Origin: Bacillota bacterium
GTDB taxonomy: Bacteria > Bacillota > Clostridia > Christensenellales > Aristaeellaceae
Length of the DNA stretch: 63,371 bases
Direction: 5' to 3'
Assembly (NCBI GenBank): GCA_023425025.1
Contig: JAFADG010000009.1
Location: 1-63,371, forward strand
The notes under the pieces: model-generated
Databases searched by the model: none
What the model was told of the DNA's origin: nothing
The model's input: only the letters and a program-made list of their open reading frames with translations
Made by a program: the position numbers and the translations under genes
Shown here: positions 60,529 through 63,371 of the stretch, one piece after another
How the letters are laid out: every line of letters starts with the position of its first letter
Position numbering within the stretch: the first letter of the stretch is position 1

Positions 60529-61764
60529 ATGAAGGAAAGAAAGTTACGGGGCTTTCTGGCGCTGCTTGTCTGTGCCGTTGTATTGGCCTGGGCGGCGGCT
60601 TCCATTTCCGCCGTAGGCCAGGACCTGCAGTATCTGATCCCCGCGCCGAAAATGGAGCCGGCACAGCAGGATGATCAGCAGGACGACCAGCAGGACGAGC
60701 AGGAGGAAACGCCGCAAAAGCCCAATCAGGCGGCGCTCACGCTTTGGGAAAGCCTTCAAACAAAGGCCGAAAAGTGGCCGGGCATTATCAAAACCTATAC
60801 CTTGAGCGGGATATTGGAGAAAGCAAGCCTGACCTCCGACACCGAAGAGGTAAAGCAGGCCAGGCTGACCGCGCTGAATGAAAATGCTTTTATACTGACG
60901 CCCAGATATCTTCACTTCGGCCGGCTGTTTTATCCGGAGGAGTTGAAAAAGGGCGCGGCGGTCATGCTGCTGGATGAGAAGCTGGCGCTGGCGCTGTTTA
61001 AAATCTCCCAGCCCATCGGCCGCACGGTAACCGTTGGCGGCGTGGATTTTACGGTGGTAGGCATATTGCGCCATACCAAATCGGTGGGGGACAGCGAGGA
61101 TTACGGCGCGTATGTGCCCCTGTCCTATTTATGGGACAAAGAGATTCAGCTGCAGGCCCTGCAGGTTACGGCAAGGCCCATTCCCGGTGCCGGCGCAAGG
61201 TCCACCTTTTCCACGGACATGGGGGACTGGAGCGCGGGGGGCACGATGATCGACCTTGGCAAGGAAGCCATGGGCGCCATGCTGCCGGTGAGGGTGCTGC
61301 TGTTCTTTATCGGCACCGCCCTGTTCTTCCGGCTGCTTGCCATATGGAACGGGCACTTCAGGCGCTTCTTTGCCGATTACAGGCAAAGGCTTTTGCGGCG
61401 GTATGCCGTAAAGCTGATGCCAAGGCTGATCCTTGGCATTCTGGCGCTGGCCCTGGGCTACGGCGTTTTAACGGCGCTGATCTCCTGGCTGATTACGTAC
61501 CTTGTCGCGCCGGTGTACACCTTTACCGAGTGGGTGCCGGCCATACTGGTAGAATGGAAGGACATTCAAACCGCCTTCTGGCAGGTTTGGCAAAGCGCGG
61601 CCCGTTTGCAGGAGCTGCGTAGCCCGGAGCTCATGCGCATCCGCTACTTCGCCATGCTGACGGCCTGGTTCAGCGCCGGGGCGGCGGTAACCGTTACCCT
61701 GGTTTGGGCCAGGTGGTGGGGAAGAAGGGGTGGGAAAAAGAACGTTTCAGAGCCTTCCCCTTGA
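60529..61764 (+). CDS. Membrane protein with MacB periplasmic-core-like domain
   Basis: A 411-residue protein. An N-terminal helix (about 7-25) is followed by a Q/D/E-rich stretch (residues 45-65) and a domain of about 170 residues resembling the MacB core: ILTPRYLHFGRLFYPEE, AVMLLDEKLALALF, IGRTVTVGGVDFTVVGILR. Three further helices lie at about 245-263, 300-330 and 372-392. This is the general layout of FtsX/MacB-type permeases, but shorter than the usual form, and no MacB/LolD-type ATPase is encoded nearby. AAGGAGA fixes the start at 60529. It is the last gene of the cluster. Assignment to the family rests on motif likeness. Confidence 0.7.
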   Translation: MKERKLRGFLALLVCAVVLAWAAASISAVGQDLQYLIPAPKMEPAQQDDQQDDQQDEQEETPQKPNQAALTLWESLQTKAEKWPGIIKTYTLSGILEKASLTSDTEEVKQARLTALNENAFILTPRYLHFGRLFYPEELKKGAAVMLLDEKLALALFKISQPIGRTVTVGGVDFTVVGILRHTKSVGDSEDYGAYVPLSYLWDKEIQLQALQVTARPIPGAGARSTFSTDMGDWSAGGTMIDLGKEAMGAMLPVRVLLFFIGTALFFRLLAIWNGHFRRFFADYRQRLLRRYAVKLMPRLILGILALALGYGVLTALISWLITYLVAPVYTFTEWVPAILVEWKDIQTAFWQVWQSAARLQELRSPELMRIRYFAMLTAWFSAGAAVTVTLVWARWWGRRGGKKNVSEPSP

Positions 61765-62020
61765 GCAAGCACTGAATAAATCGCCCTTTCATTGGCTTGA
61801 TTTGTGCAGGCGGGCGATTGATAATCGCCCGCTGTGCCGCATAACACGCACCTGAATGGCATGCTCTGCATAATTGCCATTTAAACATCATTTTCGCCAG
61901 GAAAGCTTCCGCGCCTGCCTGTTTGTTTCAATCTGTTTTTAGGGAAATGACAACCCCCCTGTGCCCGATAAAAGCGCAGGGGGGTTATTTATATGAGTGA
62001 TGAGAGAGAATTCTTTGTAC
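61765..62020. repeat. Intergenic region with palindromic repeat and terminator
   Basis: A 23-bp palindrome at 61810-61832 has GGGCGATTGATAATCGCCC at its core and belongs to the same family as 13044-13062 and 13146-13164. No gene is present. Confidence 0.6.
61952..61986. terminator. Terminator between the cluster and the vanY-type gene
   Basis: AACCCCCCTG (61952-61961) pairs with CAGGGGGGTT (61977-61986) around a 15-base loop. It lies between convergent genes and ends with TT and TATTTAT on the plus side. Confidence 0.7.
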
Positions 62021-63106
62021 TTACCGCACGTGCTCCAAATATTCTTCCAGCGCCCAGCCGTTGTCCCGCATGGCGGTGCTGTGGGGCAGCCCCACGTAAC
62101 GGATATGCCAGGGCTCGGCGATGTACCCGGTGATCTCTTGCTTGTCTTCCTCATAGCGGATGATGAAGCCGTAGTCCCAGCAGTGGGCGGCCAGCCACAG
62201 CGCCTGCTTGGTGCCCTTGAAGGTGGTGCCGGGCACGGTGATATCAAACGCCAGGCCCGTGTGATGCTCGCTGGTGCCGGGGTCAGCCACGGTGAGCCGG
62301 GTGGCGGATGTGGCGTTGGCTTTGCTCTTGCCGTCCTTCATATAGGCTGCGACCTGATTGTCGAACAGCTCCTTTTGATAGCTGACGCTGCGGTATCCCG
62401 CGCTGACCTGCCATACGGTAATCCCGTCCTGGTGGGCTGCCCGCAGCATGGTCACAAGCGCGTCCACCGCTTCCTTTTCGCCCTGTATCTCGCTGCCCTT
62501 GATGGTAACGATGTCGCTGGGGCACTCCTGCCGCATGTATACCAGGTTGCGGGTCTTATAGTTATCCGGGATCAGGTTCTGCCGGTTGACCAAAATGGGC
62601 AGCTGTGCCGCAAAGGCGCTGTTGGGGTCGGGCGTCGGTGAAGGGGAGGGCGTAGGGGTGATCACGATCTGCCTGGCCTGCTGCGAATAAATCAGTTCTT
62701 TTGTGGCGGGCCCAACGATGCCGTCGGCTTCCAGCCCGTGCTGGCTTTGGAACAGGATCACGGCGTTCTTTGTGCCGTTGCCGAACTGCCCGTCCACTTC
62801 GCCCGTATAAAAGCCCAGCTCCTTTAGCCGGGATTGCAGCTTTTCCACCTCTGAACCTGTTACGCCGTTTTTCAGCATCTGCTCAGTGGGCGTGGGCGTC
62901 GGCAGGCTGGGGTCCAGCGTCACCAGCAGCATGCTTCCGGCGGACGGCGCCGGCGTGGGCGTTCTGCGCATTTCTTCCGATGTGCGCCCCGAAAGGCCGC
63001 TGACATTGGCCGCCAGCCAGCCGATGGCCACCAGTAAAACGGCAAGAAACACATAGCCGATGGTTTGTGGTACATTCCGCCTCTTTTTTCGCCTGTCGCT
63101 GCGCAT
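62021..63106 (-). CDS. VanY-type D,D-carboxypeptidase with peptidoglycan-binding domain
   Basis: A 361-residue membrane-anchored cell wall enzyme. A basic cytoplasmic start (MRSDRRKKRRN) precedes one membrane helix (about 16-34), a T/P/A linker, a PG_binding_1 domain (about 75-135), a second T/P linker and the M15B catalytic domain (about 190-355) with zinc motifs SEHHTGLAFDI and EPWHIRYVG. It trims the terminal D-Ala from peptidoglycan stem peptides. The start at 63106 sits behind GGGAGG; the frame continues upstream through the repeat at 63223-63371 but that extension is not coding. Not evidence of vancomycin resistance by itself, as housekeeping homologues (DacB/LdcB-like) are common. Confidence 0.9.
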   Translation of the reverse strand: MRSDRRKKRRNVPQTIGYVFLAVLLVAIGWLAANVSGLSGRTSEEMRRTPTPAPSAGSMLLVTLDPSLPTPTPTEQMLKNGVTGSEVEKLQSRLKELGFYTGEVDGQFGNGTKNAVILFQSQHGLEADGIVGPATKELIYSQQARQIVITPTPSPSPTPDPNSAFAAQLPILVNRQNLIPDNYKTRNLVYMRQECPSDIVTIKGSEIQGEKEAVDALVTMLRAAHQDGITVWQVSAGYRSVSYQKELFDNQVAAYMKDGKSKANATSATRLTVADPGTSEHHTGLAFDITVPGTTFKGTKQALWLAAHCWDYGFIIRYEEDKQEITGYIAEPWHIRYVGLPHSTAMRDNGWALEEYLEHVR

Positions 63107-63134
63107 GCTGCCTCCCAGATTTTTCAATAACATT

Positions 63135-63163
63135 AGTATACCATCATATAACGATGCAGGCAA
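63135..63163 (-). promoter_or_regulatory. Promoter of the VanY-type gene
   Basis: On the minus strand TTGCCT (63158-63163), a 17-base spacer and TATACT (63135-63140), about 28 bases before the start codon. Confidence 0.6.
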
Positions 63164-63222
63164 GGGACTCTGTCCCTTGCATCCCTGATCAAGGCTCCGG
63201 AACACCGCCCCCGCCTGTGGCT

Positions 63223-63371
63223 CCGTAGCCGAAGCGCCGCCTGTGGCGGATAAAGCGAGGCGGAGGAGGCTGGCGAAACGAGCAATGCGAACGGCAGTGA
63301 GCAGTGCGACGATTGAGCCAGATGGGGGATAAAGCGAGGCGGAGGAGGCTGGCGAAACGAGCAATGCGAAC
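63223..63371. repeat. Interspersed repeat, copy 2, with internal tandem duplication
   Basis: 63223-63327 matches 19670-19776 closely. A 45-base block starting GGATAAAGCGAGGC at 63248 occurs again at 63327 and runs off the window end, giving a 79-base period, so the element seems to continue as a tandem array beyond the edge. Confidence 0.8.

Noticed and set aside
62021..63106. Vancomycin resistance gene cluster
   Set aside because: Only a VanY-like carboxypeptidase is present; there is no vanH, vanA-type ligase, vanX or vanRS, and such enzymes are common in wall maintenance.
63107..63364. N-terminal extension of the VanY-type protein
   Set aside because: The frame is open only because it runs through the interspersed repeat and the promoter; the ATG at 63106 has a good ribosome binding site and is followed by a normal membrane anchor.

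Overview
The window looks like a chromosomal stretch of a moderately GC-rich, anaerobic Gram-positive bacterium of the class Clostridia, probably a gut glycan degrader. The grounds are low-similarity recognition of families rather than any marker gene: many CUT1-type sugar ABC transporters without their own ATPase, AGGAGG-type ribosome binding sites, a Gram-positive cell wall tool set (YkuD and VanY enzymes with T-P-rich linkers and PG-binding domains), a clostridial-type hydroxylamine reductase (hcp) and no outer-membrane genes. No rRNA, tRNA, CRISPR array, phage or intact transposase was found.

Region 1 (1-19555) is mostly carbohydrate metabolism: the 3' end of araB, a TlpA-like lipoprotein plus CcdA redox pair, a small membrane protein, the wreck of a GH65 phosphorylase, a GH43 arabinosidase/xylosidase, an AraC regulator divergent from a CUT1 transporter (two permeases and a binding protein), three consecutive Gfo/Idh/MocA oxidoreductases, hcp with a probable CRP/FNR-type site, and a translationally coupled GH31-GH95 pair (alpha-xylosidase-like and alpha-L-fucosidase-like). 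Around 19.6-20.1 kb is a patch of interspersed and tandem repeats, one of which recurs at the right end of the window.

Region 2 (20143-30476) is a signalling island: CheR-like methyltransferase, a hybrid histidine kinase with two receiver domains, and a REC-PAS-GGDEF-HD-GYP protein in one operon, with a 7TM-GAF-GGDEF-EAL protein reading away from it. Both synthesis and hydrolysis of cyclic-di-GMP are encoded. Region 3 (30628-38405) is a LacI-regulated maltose-type ABC transporter plus a GH31 alpha-glucosidase, with three matching operators at two divergent promoters. Region 4 (38445-47800) holds an L,D-transpeptidase, a Fur/Zur-znuACB zinc uptake operon with two accessory small proteins, an AraC regulator divergent from a GH127-type beta-L-arabinofuranosidase, and a GNAT acetyltransferase.

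Region 5 (47926-61764) is the most unusual part. Three paralogous exported proteins of about 765-775 residues, each with an N-terminal repeat/propeller-like half and a C-terminal solute-binding-protein half, are linked to a BlaI-type repressor, a BlaR1-type membrane metalloprotease with no penicillin-sensor domain, two CUT1 permeases, a HlyD-like adaptor and a MacB-core-like membrane protein, with no ATPase in the cluster. The promoters of the first paralog and of blaI have the same layout (-35, 17-bp spacer, TAGTAT) with a matching palindromic operator in exactly the same register, so the regulator pair very probably controls the cluster. I know of no described system with this composition. 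The window closes with a VanY-type carboxypeptidase and a second copy of the interspersed repeat.
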